From assembly GCA_030603745.1 (NCBI GenBank), contig JAUVXE010000011.1, positions 17,739 to 81,738 of the forward strand: 64,000 nucleotides of DNA, in the 5' to 3' direction. Within the stretch, counting starts at the first letter, position 1, and each line of letters begins with the position of its first letter. The stretch comes from Coriobacteriia bacterium (lineage in GTDB: Bacteria; Actinomycetota; Coriobacteriia; Anaerosomatales; SLCP01). The notes beneath the pieces were generated by a model. It ran no database searches and was not told where the DNA came from. It was given only the letters and a program-made list of their open reading frames with translations. Both the position numbers and the translations under genes were made by a program. Positions 15,260 through 23,971 of the stretch are shown piece after piece.

Positions 15260-17371
15260 CTACCTGCCGAGGAACCCGCCGCCCATCGCGACGAACAGCG
15301 GGACGAACACGAGCGACACGACGGTCATGAGCTTGATGAGGATGTTCATCGACGGACCGGAGGTGTCCTTGAACGGGTCACCCACGGTGTCGCCGACGAC
15401 CGCGGCCTTGTGGGCCTCGGAACCCTTGCCGCCATGCTTGCCGCCCTCGATGTACTTCTTGGCGTTGTCCCACGCGCCACCGGCGTTGGCCATGAAGATG
15501 GCGAGCAGGAATCCGGTCACGAGCGCGCCGGCGAGCAGGCCGGTCAGCATGTCGACGCTCAGGATGCCCACCACGAGCGGAGCGGCCACGGCGATGACGC
15601 CGGGAACGACCATCTCTCGCAGCGAGGCCTTGGTGGAGATGTCGACACAGGCGGCGTAGTCCGGCTTGCCGGTTCCCTCCATGATGCCGGGGATCTCCTT
15701 GAACTGTCGGCGCACCTCTCCGATCATCGAGAAGGCCGCGCGACCCACGGCGTTCATGGTCAGCGCGCCGAAGAGGAACGGCAGCATGCCACCGATGAAC
15801 AGGCCGACGATGACGTACGGGTTGTCGAGGCCCATGTTGAGGAGCGCGGCGCCCTCGGCCTCGAGACCGGCGTTGACCTGCGTGCGGAACGCCACGAAGA
15901 GCGCGAGCGCGGTGAGACCGGCCGAGCCGATCGCGAAGCCCTTGGCGATCGCGGCGGTGGTGTTGCCCACGCTGTCCAGGCCGTCGGTGATCTTGCGGAT
16001 GTCGGCGCCCATCTCGGCCATCTCGGCGATGCCGCCGGCGTTGTCGGCCACCGGGCCGTACGCGTCGACGCCGACCGTGATGGCGATGATCGAGAGCATG
16101 CCGAGCGCGCCAAGGCCGATGCCGTAGATGCCGCCACCGGGGTAGGCGGCCTGGCCGGCCGTGTAGGCGATGAGGATACCGGCGCACACCACGAAGATCG
16201 GGGCGGCGGTCGACATCATGCCGGTGCCCAGGCCCGCGATGATGTTGGTCGCGGTGCCGGTCTCGGAAGCCTCGGCGATCTTCTGGGTCGGGCGGAAGTG
16301 GTCCGAGCAGAAGTACTCGGTGATCTTGCCGATAGCGATACCGGCGGCGAGACCCGCGAGCACGGCGGCGAAAAACCACATGCGCTCGGGAGCTGCGCCG
16401 TCACGGGTGGACCAGTGATAGAACAGGAAGCCCATCGCGCCGACCTGCAGGATCGCGGCGACGTAGGTGCCCATGTTCAGCGCGGAGTGCAGGTTCGCAC
16501 CCTCCTTCGCGCGGACGGCGAACAGGCCGATGATCGACATCACGATGCCGACGGCGGCGATGAGGAGCGGCGCGGTGGCGCCGTAGAGGAAGTCGATGGA
16601 GTCGAACCCGACCGACATGCCCCACAGCGACACGGCGAGCACGACCGGCGCGAGGATCGAACCGACGAACGACTCGAAGAGGTCGGCGCCCATGCCGGCG
16701 ACGTCGCCGACGTTGTCGCCCACGTTGTCGGCGATGACGGCGGGGTTGCGGGGATCGTCCTCGGGGATGCCGGCCTCGACCTTGCCGACGAGGTCGGCGC
16801 CCACGTCGGCGGCCTTGGTGTAGATGCCGCCGCCGACACGCGCGAAGAGCGCGATGGAGCTCGCGCCCATGGCGAAGCCGTTCACGACCTCAGGCTGCGG
16901 GTTGGCGCCACCGTTGAGGATCAGGAAGATGATCCAGAGGCTCACGCCGCCGAGGCCGAAGCTCGCGACCGTGAGGCCCATGGTGAGACCGGAGCGGAAG
17001 GCGACGTTGAGGGCCTTGTGCACGCCCTCCGTGGCCGCCTGGGCGGTACGGGCGTTGGCACGGGTCGCGACGAACATGCCGAAGTACCCGGCCGCTGCCG
17101 AGAGGATCGCGCCGCTCAGGAACGCGACCGCGGTCAGCGGCGGCATCGCCGGCACCACCACGATCGCGATCGCGACGACGATCGCGAACACGATCAGGAC
17201 TCGATACTCGCGCAGAAGGAATGCGAGCGCGCCCTCCTGGGTCGCCTTGGAGATCTCCTGCATCTTCTCGGTACCCGGGTCCTGCTTGAGGACCCACGAT
17301 GCGAGGTAGACGGCGACCACGATTCCCAGCAGCGCTGCTGCCGGTGCGGTCCACGCTATCCATTCAGCCAT
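15260..17371 (-). CDS. hppA: Membrane-bound ion-pumping pyrophosphatase
   Basis: A 703-residue integral membrane enzyme with about 16 helices that couples hydrolysis of pyrophosphate to pumping of H+ or Na+. The active-site loops are intact: [20 protein letters not shown] and [20 protein letters not shown] (about residues 190-235), [14 protein letters not shown], and near the C-terminus [15 protein letters not shown]. The element [16 protein letters not shown] has Ala where potassium-independent enzymes have Lys, placing it in the K+-dependent class. The pumped ion cannot be decided by eye. The ATG has GGAAGGAG upstream. A clear promoter at 17504-17532 would give a leader of about 125 bases. 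Confidence 0.97.
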   Translation of the reverse strand: MAEWIAWTAPAAALLGIVVAVYLASWVLKQDPGTEKMQEISKATQEGALAFLLREYRVLIVFAIVVAIAIVVVPAMPPLTAVAFLSGAILSAAAGYFGMFVATRANARTAQAATEGVHKALNVAFRSGLTMGLTVASFGLGGVSLWIIFLILNGGANPQPEVVNGFAMGASSIALFARVGGGIYTKAADVGADLVGKVEAGIPEDDPRNPAVIADNVGDNVGDVAGMGADLFESFVGSILAPVVLAVSLWGMSVGFDSIDFLYGATAPLLIAAVGIVMSIIGLFAVRAKEGANLHSALNMGTYVAAILQVGAMGFLFYHWSTRDGAAPERMWFFAAVLAGLAAGIAIGKITEYFCSDHFRPTQKIAEASETGTATNIIAGLGTGMMSTAAPIFVVCAGILIAYTAGQAAYPGGGIYGIGLGALGMLSIIAITVGVDAYGPVADNAGGIAEMAEMGADIRKITDGLDSVGNTTAAIAKGFAIGSAGLTALALFVAFRTQVNAGLEAEGAALLNMGLDNPYVIVGLFIGGMLPFLFGALTMNAVGRAAFSMIGEVRRQFKEIPGIMEGTGKPDYAACVDISTKASLREMVVPGVIAVAAPLVVGILSVDMLTGLLAGALVTGFLLAIFMANAGGAWDNAKKYIEGGKHGGKGSEAHKAAVVGDTVGDPFKDTSGPSMNILIKLMTVVSLVFVPLFVAMGGGFLGR

Positions 17372-17503
17372 GTACGCGCCTCTCCTTCCACGTTCTGTGC
17401 TGTGCGGGGACGATTCGGTCCGGCATCACGGCCCACTGGGTGTCGCGCGCATGTCTGAGCGTGCTGACGACGACCCGGGCCCCTCCGCCGGAATGCTCCG
17501 GTG

Positions 17504-17532
17504 ATTCTATGCGAACGGAGCAGGAGCAGCAA
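17504..17532 (-). promoter_or_regulatory. Promoter of hppA
   Basis: Reading leftward, -35 TTGCTG (17532-17527), 17-base spacer, -10 TAGAAT (17509-17504). The start would be near 17497, about 125 bases upstream of the hppA ATG. Confidence 0.6.
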
Positions 17533-17580
17533 CAGAACGGAAACGCCGCAGGTAGGACTGATGGGCACTCAAGGCCGCAA

Positions 17581-17642
17581 CACCGTCCTCAGGTCAGCCG
17601 ATGGTTCAAGGCCCCGCATCACCGTCCTCAGGTCAGCCGATG
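17581..17642 (+). repeat. 23-base direct repeat overlapping the ArsR-type gene end
   Basis: The same 23 bases (starting CACCGTCCTCAGGTCAGCCG) occur at 17581-17603 and 17620-17642. The second copy contains the stop codon of the regulator gene, so the first looks like a partial duplication of its 3' end. Confidence 0.8.
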
Positions 17643-17914
17643 CCTCTCAGATAGTGGATGAGAGCCTCGAGGGCGGCCCGGTCCACAGCGGGAGTCTCGT
17701 CGCAGAAGTTCGGCTCGACGAGTCCGGCCTCTCTGAGGACACGGATGTGATGGATGACGGTGGGTGGACTGACGCCGACGGTAGCGGCGATCTCGGTCGG
17801 ACTCTCGATGTCGTGCGCGAGTTCCTTGAGAACGCGGCGGCGCGCGGGGCACGCGAGGGCTTTGAACATCGCGTTGAGCTTGGGTCGGTACTCCCGGTAG
17901 TCGATGGGCAGCAT
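17633..17914 (-). CDS. ArsR-family winged-helix transcriptional regulator
   Basis: A 93-residue DNA-binding protein: FKALACPARRRVLKELA opens the domain, PTEIAATVGVSPPTVIHHI is the helix-turn-helix and VLREAGLVEPNFCD the wing. This is the HTH_20/ArsR pattern. No paired metal-binding Cys motif is visible, so it need not sense metals. The ATG at 17914 follows GGGGGG. An ATG 30 bases upstream in frame is an alternative. It lies upstream of hppA, and the hppA promoter lies 101-129 bases beyond its stop. Control of hppA is possible but not shown. Confidence 0.8.
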   Translation of the reverse strand: MLPIDYREYRPKLNAMFKALACPARRRVLKELAHDIESPTEIAATVGVSPPTVIHHIRVLREAGLVEPNFCDETPAVDRAALEALIHYLRGIG

Positions 17915-18061
17915 CGCTGCACCCCCCGTTGTCTCCCCGCGCATGCTGGACCGTCCGTTGCTGCCGCGCGCGGGCTCGCGTGTCCCTGCGGTTGGACGCG
18001 CCTGCTCACGACCGGCCTGGCCTCGCCGCGTTCCCTGCAACCTGTGCTCACTAGAACACCC

Positions 18062-18129
18062 TTTCACCGACGTGAAACCGTACGCACGGAGACTCGATGC
18101 TCGTCGAACCAAGATTCGACGCCCGTGAA
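18062..18129. repeat. GTGAAA palindrome and copy of the dispersed motif
   Basis: TTTCAC (18062-18067) and GTGAAA (18072-18077) flank CGAC. TTCGACGCCCGTGAA lies at 18115-18129. Both are related to the elements at 9784-10028. Confidence 0.6.
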
Positions 18130-18178
18130 GTCGGCGGTGGACATCCGCGGAGCTCGGTGCTGCGTGTGGGGTGTGTGC

Positions 18179-18330
18179 GTGTGGTCGGTGCGGTCAGTCA
18201 GTCGTGCGTGCGGTCGGTTCGCGTGTGCGGTCGGTGCTGTCCGTCGGTTCGTGTGTGCGGTCGGTTCGGGTGTGTGGTCGGTGCGGTCAGTCAGTCGTGT
18301 GCGCGGTCGCTTCGCGTGTGCGGTCGGTGC
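18179..18330 (+). repeat. 59-base direct repeat in GT-rich low-complexity DNA
   Basis: 18179-18237 and 18272-18330 agree at 56 of 59 positions by my alignment (start GTGTGGTCGGTGCGGTCAGT). Shorter GTGTGCGGTCGGT units occur in and between them. It looks like a degenerate expanded repeat, with no coding sense. Confidence 0.8.
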
Positions 18331-18476
18331 CATGTGTGCAGTCGGTGTTGTGCGTGACGTGCGGGCGTGCGGTCGTGCGGTGTGCGGTCGGCAAGGTCGG
18401 TGCGATCAGTCGGTGCGGCCAGCCCCCAGGTCCTGCTCCCGGACCGACCCTAGCTCGACCACCATCGAATCAGGGC

Positions 18477-18521
18477 TTCACGACCGTCGAATCTCGCCGC
18501 ATGAGGTTCGACGGCCGTGAA
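18477..18521. repeat. Inverted pair of the 15-base dispersed motif
   Basis: TTCACGACCGTCGAA (18477-18491) and TTCGACGGCCGTGAA (18507-18521) are reverse complements except at one base, with a 15-base loop. Each is also nearly self-complementary. Confidence 0.7.
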
Positions 18522-18558
18522 AGGAGCGTTTTCGAACAACACCCATACCGGGCGCACT

Positions 18559-18599
18559 CGAACCTGAACACCCGAACCTGAACACCCGAACTGAACACT
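18559..18599 (+). repeat. 14-base tandem repeat, three copies
   Basis: CGAACCTGAACACC at 18559-18572 and 18573-18586, then a 13-base variant at 18587-18599. Confidence 0.8.
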
Positions 18600-18763
18600 C
18601 GAACCCAAGGCTAGCAGTCACATGTGAACAGGATCCGACCAGGCTCCAACCGGGCGCCGTACCTGTGGGGCTGCGACACCTGACGCCGCGCGAGGGCGCC
18701 GTACCTGCGGGGGCGCCGCCGCGCCGAGGACTGCGGTGGCGGGCAGCCGTGTGTGCCGGCCGG

Positions 18764-19804
18764 CTACACGCGCCAGGCGGTGGGAACGAACACCCGCTCG
18801 AACATCCGGATCGCGAACCGGTCGGTCATCCCGGCGATGTAGTCGGTGACCGCCTCGGGCAGGTCGGCCTCGGCAACGGACGCGTACTCCGGCGGGAGCG
18901 CGTCGGGGTTCTCGAGATAGTGGAAGAACAGCGCCCGCACCACGCGGTACGCCTTGGGCTCCTCGGCCTTCGCGCCGTCCGAGAGGTAGACGTGCTCGAA
19001 GAGGAAGTCGCGCAGTTCCATCATCGCGTCCCACACCTCGGGGTGCATGCGGATCGAGTCCTGCTCGTGCGACGCTTCGACCATCGACGTCACCATCGTG
19101 GTGATGCGGGCCCCGTGGTTGTGCCCGAGGACGTCGGTGGGTCCGCTCGGCAGCTCCTCCTCGCGGAGCACGCCTCCCCGGATCGCGTCGTCGACGTCAT
19201 GGTTGATATAGGCGATGCGATCGGCGGTGGCGACGATCTGCCCTTCGAGCGTGGCGGCGCGCAGCGACCCCGTGTGGTGCGAGATCCCGTCGCGGACCTC
19301 CCAGGTGAGATTGAGCCCCTTGCCGCCGTACTCGAGGCGCTCGACGATCCGCAGCGACTGCAGGTTGTGCTCGAACCGCTCGGGGACCGCTGCCGCCCAG
19401 CGAGGGTCGCCCGCGATCTCCTCGAAACACGCGGTCAGCGCGTCCTCGCCGATATGCCCGAACGGCGTGTGGCCGAGATCGTGCGCCAACGCGATCGCCT
19501 CGGTGAGGTCCTCGTTGAGCCTCAGCGCCCGCGCGATCGAGCGCGCGATCTGCGCGACCTCGAGCGTGTGCGTGAGCCGCGTACGGTAGTGGTCGCCCTC
19601 GGGCGCGAGGAACACCTGCGTCTTGTGAGAAAGCCGACGGAACGCCTTACAGTGGATGATCCGGTCGCGGTCGCGCTGGAACTCCGTTCGGTACGGGTCG
19701 AGCGCGATCTCCCGCTCACGCCCGCGCGTGGAGTCCGCGAAGGCGGCACGCGGCTGCAGCCTCCGGCGCTCCTCGGCCTCGTACTCTTCTCGCGTGATGA
19801 TCAT
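18764..19804 (-). CDS. dgt: Deoxyguanosinetriphosphate triphosphohydrolase-like protein
   Basis: A 346-residue HD-domain enzyme that hydrolyses dNTPs to nucleosides and triphosphate, trimming the dNTP pool. The N-terminus has the family block DPYRTEFQRDRDRIIHCKAF and RRLSHKTQVF. The HD site is formed by RTRLTHTLEVAQIARSIAR and ALAHDLGHTPFGHIGEDAL, with the later GISHHTG and ATADRIAYINHDVDDAIR. The length fits the actinobacterial dGTPase class. It is the last gene of a leftward run after ppdK and a small membrane protein. Confidence 0.93.
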   Translation of the reverse strand: MIITREEYEAEERRRLQPRAAFADSTRGREREIALDPYRTEFQRDRDRIIHCKAFRRLSHKTQVFLAPEGDHYRTRLTHTLEVAQIARSIARALRLNEDLTEAIALAHDLGHTPFGHIGEDALTACFEEIAGDPRWAAAVPERFEHNLQSLRIVERLEYGGKGLNLTWEVRDGISHHTGSLRAATLEGQIVATADRIAYINHDVDDAIRGGVLREEELPSGPTDVLGHNHGARITTMVTSMVEASHEQDSIRMHPEVWDAMMELRDFLFEHVYLSDGAKAEEPKAYRVVRALFFHYLENPDALPPEYASVAEADLPEAVTDYIAGMTDRFAIRMFERVFVPTAWRV

Positions 19805-19822
19805 CCTCGACGTCCCCCGTGC

Positions 19823-20191
19823 CTATCCGAGCAGTCCGATGATCACCAGTGCCGCGTACCACGTGCCGATCGCTCCCACCGCGCCCGGGAACCAACGGAA
19901 GCGCGCGCCCCACATGCCCCCCACCCACACGCCGAGCGCCGCGCCGAGCGCGACCGAGGGTGCGAGCACCGGCAGGCCGCTCAGGTAGGCGTCGGCGGAG
20001 CGCGAGAGGGCCTGCGCGAGCCCATCGCGGCCGGCGGCCGAGATCTCGTGGGGCAGCGAGGAGGCGACCGGCCAGACGAGCCCGATCCCGAGCGCCACGA
20101 GGTAGGGCTGCCATGTGGGTCGCGCACGGCGCGATCGCCCCTGGATCAGGGGCGATCGCGGTGCCTGGAACAGCCTCGTTCCTCTCGCCAC
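19823..20191 (-). CDS. Small multi-pass membrane protein
   Basis: A 122-residue protein. After a basic N-terminus (SPLIQGRSRRARPTW) come three predicted membrane segments: about residues 30-45 (VALGIGLVWPVASSL), 70-92 (LPVLAPSVALGAALGVWVGG) and 100-122 (VGAIGTWYAALVIIGLLG). The GTG at 20191 is chosen because GGGAGGAG lies six bases upstream. Longer starts extend into the hairpin-rich region after ppdK. The family is not recognised. It precedes dgt by 18 bases and is probably co-transcribed with it. Confidence 0.55.
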   Translation of the reverse strand: MARGTRLFQAPRSPLIQGRSRRARPTWQPYLVALGIGLVWPVASSLPHEISAAGRDGLAQALSRSADAYLSGLPVLAPSVALGAALGVWVGGMWGARFRWFPGAVGAIGTWYAALVIIGLLG

Positions 20192-20309
20192 GCCTGACTC
20201 CTCCCGGAGTACGTCGGCACGGGCCACACGCGCCTGGCTCACGCTTGCGGGCATCACCCGCCCGCGGGCGCTGCACGCCTCCGCCCGCCTCACGCCTGCG
20301 GGCGTGTCA

Positions 20310-20340
20310 CGGGCGGGATCGCCTCAAGCGACCCCGCCCG
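20310..20340 (-). terminator. Long hairpin downstream of ppdK
   Basis: Thirteen-base arms 20310-20322 and 20328-20340 (CGGGCGGGATCGC against GCGACCCCGCCCG) pair with a single mismatch around CTCAA, 22 bases past the ppdK stop. There is no T-tract. Probable transcript end or processing hairpin. Confidence 0.65.
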
Positions 20341-20361
20341 CTGTGCGCATCTACACGACAC

Positions 20362-23070
20362 TCATCGGTTGTCCGAACCAGTTGCCTCCTCGGCGAGCTG
20401 CGCCTGGGCAGCCGCGAGGCGCGCGAGCGGGACACGGTACGGCGAGCACGACACGTAGTCGAGCCCGATCGCATGGAACACCTTCACCGAGTCGGGGTCG
20501 CCGCCGTGCTCACCGCACACGCCGAGCTTGATGCCCGGGTTCGCCTGGCGCCCGAGCGTACAGCCCATCTCCACCAGCTTCGCCACGCCGTCGTCGACCG
20601 TCTCGAACGGGTTGCGTGCGAGGATCTTGCGGTCGAGGTAGCGCGGCAGGAACTTCGACTCGATGTCGTCACGCGAGAACCCGAAGGTCGTCTGCGTGAG
20701 GTCGTTGGTGCCGAACGAGAAGAAGTCGGCCACCTCGGCGATACGGTCGGCCATCACGGCCGCGCGCGGGAGCTCGATCATCGTCCCGATCATGATCTCG
20801 AGGTCCGAGCCGCACTCCTCGATCACCTCGGCCACGACCTTGGCGCTCTCGTCCCGCAGAGTCTCGAGCTCGGCGCGCAGCGAGACGAGCGGGATCATGA
20901 TCTCGGGACGCGGGTCGCCGCCCTCGGCGCGCAGCTGGCACGCGGCGCGCGCGATCGCGCGGACCTGCATCGCGTAGATCTCCGGGTGCATGAGGCCGAG
21001 TCGGCAGCCGCGCAGCCCGAGCATCGGGTTGGCCTCGGCCATGTGGTCGATCTGCGAGAGCAGCTTGCGCTTGGGCGCCAGCTCCTCGTCGCTCGCTCCC
21101 CCGCACTCCGCGCGCGCGATCTCGATGGCGAGCTCACGCGGGTTCTCGAGGAACTCGTGGAGCGGCGGATCGAGCAGGCGCACGGTGACGGGCAGCCCGT
21201 CCATCGCCTTGAAGATGCCGAGGTAGTCCTCGGTCTGCACCTTGAGCAGCTCGTCGAGGGCAGCGGCGCGGGTGGCGTCGTCCTCGGCGAGGATCATGTC
21301 CTGGACGATCGACTTCCGGTCGCCGAGGAACATGTGCTCGGTGCGGCAGAGCCCGATGCCGGCGGCACCGAACTTCCGGCCGAGCGCGGCGTCCTCGGGC
21401 GTGTCGGCGTTGGCGCGCACGCCGAGGCGGCGGTACTCGTCGGCCCACGCGAGGATCGTGTCGAAGTCGCCGGAGACCTCGGGAGCGACCAGGTCGACCG
21501 CGCCGAGCACGACCACGCCGGTGGTGCCGTCGATCGAGATGACGTCGCCCTCGCGGAGCACCGTGTCGGTGCCGGAGACGACCGCCTGCTTCTTGGCGGC
21601 GTCGATCTTGAGCGCCTCGGCGCCGCACACGCACGGCTTGCCCATCCCGCGTGCGACCACGGCCGCGTGCGAGGTCTTGCCGCCGTGGGAGGTGAGGATG
21701 CCCTCGGCGGCGATCATGCCGTGGAGGTCGTCGGGCGTGGTCTCCCAGCGCACGAGGATGACCTTGCGGCCCTCGGCCACGGCGGACTCTGCGTCGTCGG
21801 CGGTGAAGACGACCTCGCCAACAGCGGCGCCGGGCGAGGCGTTGAGGCCCTTGGCGAGCGCGTCGTAGCTCGCGCCCGCGTCGAACTGCGGGTGAAGCAG
21901 CTGGTCGAGCTGGTCGGGGTCGACACGGAGCACGGCCTCGTCCCTGCCGATGAGCCCCTCCTCGACCATGTCGACCGCGATCTTGAGCGCGGCGCGCGCG
22001 GTGCGCTTGCCCACGCGGGTCTGCAGCATCCACAGCTTGCCCTGCTCGATGGTGAACTCGATGTCGCACATGTCGCGGTAGTGGTTCTCGAGCGTGCGGA
22101 ACACGCCCTCGAGCTCCACGGCGACCTCGGGCATCACGTCGTGCAGCTCCGAGATCGGGTCCGTGTGGCGGATACCCGCGACCACGTCCTCGCCCTGGGC
22201 GTTCACGAGGAAGTCGCCGTAGAACTCGTTGGTGCCGTCGGCCGGGTTGCGCGTGAAAGCCACGCCCGTGGCGCTCGTCTCGCCCTTGTTGCCGAAGACC
22301 ATCGTCTGCACGTTGACCGCGGTCCCGAGATCGTCCTGGATGCGGTAGAGGCGGCGGTAGTCGATCGCGCGGCGGTTCATCCACGATTTGAACACGGCCT
22401 CGATCGAGAGCTTGAGCTGCGCGGTGACGTCCTGCGGGAACTCGACGCGGCCGCCCTCGGCGGTGGCGAGGTCCGGGAACTCCTCGGCGGAGACGTGGGT
22501 GGCGACGATCTCCTTGAACTGTCCCACGAGCTTCTCGAGGTCGGCGGCGGAGAGCTCGTTGTCGCTCTTGACGCCGCGCGCCTGACGCATCGAGGTCAGC
22601 GCGTTCTCGAAGAGGTCACCCTCGACGTCGAGTACGACCTTGGAGAACATCTGCACGAAGCGGCGGTAGGAGTCCCACGCGAAGCGCTCGTTGCCGGTCT
22701 GGGCGATGAGCCCCTTGACCGAGGTATCGTTCATGCCGAGGTTCAGGATCGTGTCCATCATGCCCGGCATGGAGAACGGCGCGCCGGAGCGGACCGAGAC
22801 GAGCAGCGGGTCGTCCGGATCGCCCAGCCGCTTGCCCATCTCCTTCTCGAGGTCCGCGACGTAGGTCGCGATCTCGTCCTCGAGCCCGGCCGGGAAGACG
22901 TTCCCTCCCTGGTAGTACTCGACACAGGTCTGGCAGGTGATCGTGAAGCCCGGCGGCACCGGCAGTCCGAGCTTCGTCATCTCGGCGAGGTTGGCGCCCT
23001 TCCCCCCGAGAACGTACTTCATCGAAGCATCGCCCTCGCGGAACGCATACACACGCTTGACGTCAGACAA
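20362..23070 (-). CDS. ppdK: Pyruvate, phosphate dikinase
   Basis: A 902-residue enzyme interconverting pyruvate, ATP and phosphate with PEP, AMP and pyrophosphate. The N-terminal ATP-grasp domain starts YVLGGKGANLAEMTKLGLPV. The phospho-histidine domain carries GILTSHGGKTSHAAVVARGM (catalytic His and the Thr target of the regulator). The C-terminal PEP/pyruvate barrel has LCRTEHMF, GLRGCRLG, SFGTNDLTQTTFGFSRDD and GVCGEHGGDP with the general-acid Cys. The start is TTG, preceded by GGGAGAGAG. It lies 80 bases after ppsR. With hppA in the same window, pyrophosphate is clearly a working currency of this cell. Confidence 0.98.
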   Translation of the reverse strand: MSDVKRVYAFREGDASMKYVLGGKGANLAEMTKLGLPVPPGFTITCQTCVEYYQGGNVFPAGLEDEIATYVADLEKEMGKRLGDPDDPLLVSVRSGAPFSMPGMMDTILNLGMNDTSVKGLIAQTGNERFAWDSYRRFVQMFSKVVLDVEGDLFENALTSMRQARGVKSDNELSAADLEKLVGQFKEIVATHVSAEEFPDLATAEGGRVEFPQDVTAQLKLSIEAVFKSWMNRRAIDYRRLYRIQDDLGTAVNVQTMVFGNKGETSATGVAFTRNPADGTNEFYGDFLVNAQGEDVVAGIRHTDPISELHDVMPEVAVELEGVFRTLENHYRDMCDIEFTIEQGKLWMLQTRVGKRTARAALKIAVDMVEEGLIGRDEAVLRVDPDQLDQLLHPQFDAGASYDALAKGLNASPGAAVGEVVFTADDAESAVAEGRKVILVRWETTPDDLHGMIAAEGILTSHGGKTSHAAVVARGMGKPCVCGAEALKIDAAKKQAVVSGTDTVLREGDVISIDGTTGVVVLGAVDLVAPEVSGDFDTILAWADEYRRLGVRANADTPEDAALGRKFGAAGIGLCRTEHMFLGDRKSIVQDMILAEDDATRAAALDELLKVQTEDYLGIFKAMDGLPVTVRLLDPPLHEFLENPRELAIEIARAECGGASDEELAPKRKLLSQIDHMAEANPMLGLRGCRLGLMHPEIYAMQVRAIARAACQLRAEGGDPRPEIMIPLVSLRAELETLRDESAKVVAEVIEECGSDLEIMIGTMIELPRAAVMADRIAEVADFFSFGTNDLTQTTFGFSRDDIESKFLPRYLDRKILARNPFETVDDGVAKLVEMGCTLGRQANPGIKLGVCGEHGGDPDSVKVFHAIGLDYVSCSPYRVPLARLAAAQAQLAEEATGSDNR

Positions 23071-23150
23071 CTCTCTCTCCCTTGTTCACTGACCTGACAG
23101 AACCCGCCGAAGAAGCGCGCGACGCACCACACCGCGCCGTGGCGAGGGGT

Positions 23151-23939
23151 TCACTGCTCAAGATAGCGGATTATCTCCTGCGCTGTCTCCTCGATGGCGC
23201 GGTTGTCCGTGCGCACCACGATGCAGCCGATCCGGCGCATCACCGCGCGCGCATGCTCGAGCTCGCGCTCGACCGCCTCACGCTCCGCGTAGGTGCGCGC
23301 GTAGCGCCCGAGCTCGACGAGGCGCTGGCTGCGGATCTGCGCGAGCAGGTCGGGGTCGCTCACCAGTCCGAACACCCGTCGGGGCTCCACGTCGAAGAGC
23401 TCCGGCGGCGGCTCGACCTCGCTCATGAGCGGGATGTTCGCGGCCTTGTAGCCTTTGAAGGCGAGGTACATCGAGAGCGGCGTCTTGCTCGTCCGCGACA
23501 CGCCGATGAGCACCACCTCGGCCTCCGAGAGGCCCTCGGGATGGCGGCCGTCGTCGTGCTGGACCGCGAACTCCATCGCCTCGATGCGCTGGAAGTAGCC
23601 GCGGTCGGTCTTGCGGATCGCGCCGGCCTCCCCCGTGGGCACGACGCACGCGGCGGTCTCGAGCACCTCGACCGCCGGGCCCAGGATGTCGACCGCGGCC
23701 AGGCCGAGGTCGGCCACGAGCGCGTTCATCCGCTCCCGCATGAGCGGGTCGGCGAGCGTGTAGAAGAAGACGCACCCCTCGGCGGAGGCGGCACGCACCG
23801 CCTCCTCGAGCGATCCCGCCGAGGCGACCTTGGACAGCCGCACCACCTCGAACCGCTCGTGCGGGAACTGGCTCGCCGCGGCGCGGGCCACGAGATCGGC
23901 CGTCTCGCCGAGCGAGTCGGAGAGGATGTGGATCCGCAC
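23151..23939 (-). CDS. ppsR: PPDK/PEP synthase regulatory protein (kinase-pyrophosphorylase)
   Basis: A 262-residue DUF299 protein that inactivates PPDK by ADP-dependent phosphorylation of the Thr next to the catalytic His and reactivates it by phosphorolysis. The N-terminus is VRIHILSDSLGETADLVAR. The family P-loop is IGVSRTSKTPLSMYLAFKGY, with NIPLMSEVEPPPELF and TYAEREAVERELEHARAV further on. The GTG start is the only one compatible with the family N-terminus, and its ribosome site is weak, 33 bases after glyS. Position directly upstream of ppdK confirms the target. Confidence 0.94.
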   Translation of the reverse strand: MRIHILSDSLGETADLVARAAASQFPHERFEVVRLSKVASAGSLEEAVRAASAEGCVFFYTLADPLMRERMNALVADLGLAAVDILGPAVEVLETAACVVPTGEAGAIRKTDRGYFQRIEAMEFAVQHDDGRHPEGLSEAEVVLIGVSRTSKTPLSMYLAFKGYKAANIPLMSEVEPPPELFDVEPRRVFGLVSDPDLLAQIRSQRLVELGRYARTYAEREAVERELEHARAVMRRIGCIVVRTDNRAIEETAQEIIRYLEQ

Positions 23940-23971
23940 GGTGTCGGGGCCCCCACGATTCGCTCGCCCGC

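Larger units (their letters stand above)
17915..18763. other. Non-coding interval rich in short repeats
   Basis: About 850 bases between dgt and the ArsR-type gene. It contains a GTGAAA palindrome, three copies of the 15-base dispersed motif, a 59-base direct repeat in GT-rich low-complexity DNA and a 14-base tandem repeat. Frames in it have biased, repetitive translations (RSVCAVG-like) and no ribosome sites. No gene is supported. Confidence 0.7.

Noticed and set aside
13319..17458. A 1379-codon open frame antisense to dnaG and hppA
   Set aside because: It mirrors two certain genes. In GC-rich DNA the antisense frame of a real gene is often free of stops. Its translation is Arg/Gly/His-rich with no domain, and it would span two genes and their intergenic region.
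18171..18581. Short reading frames in the GT-rich repeat block
   Set aside because: Translations are repeats of RSVCAVG-like runs in every frame, with no ribosome sites. They reflect base composition only.
19849..23097. A 1082-codon antisense frame over ppdK
   Set aside because: Shadow of ppdK. The translation is low-complexity and begins inside another gene.
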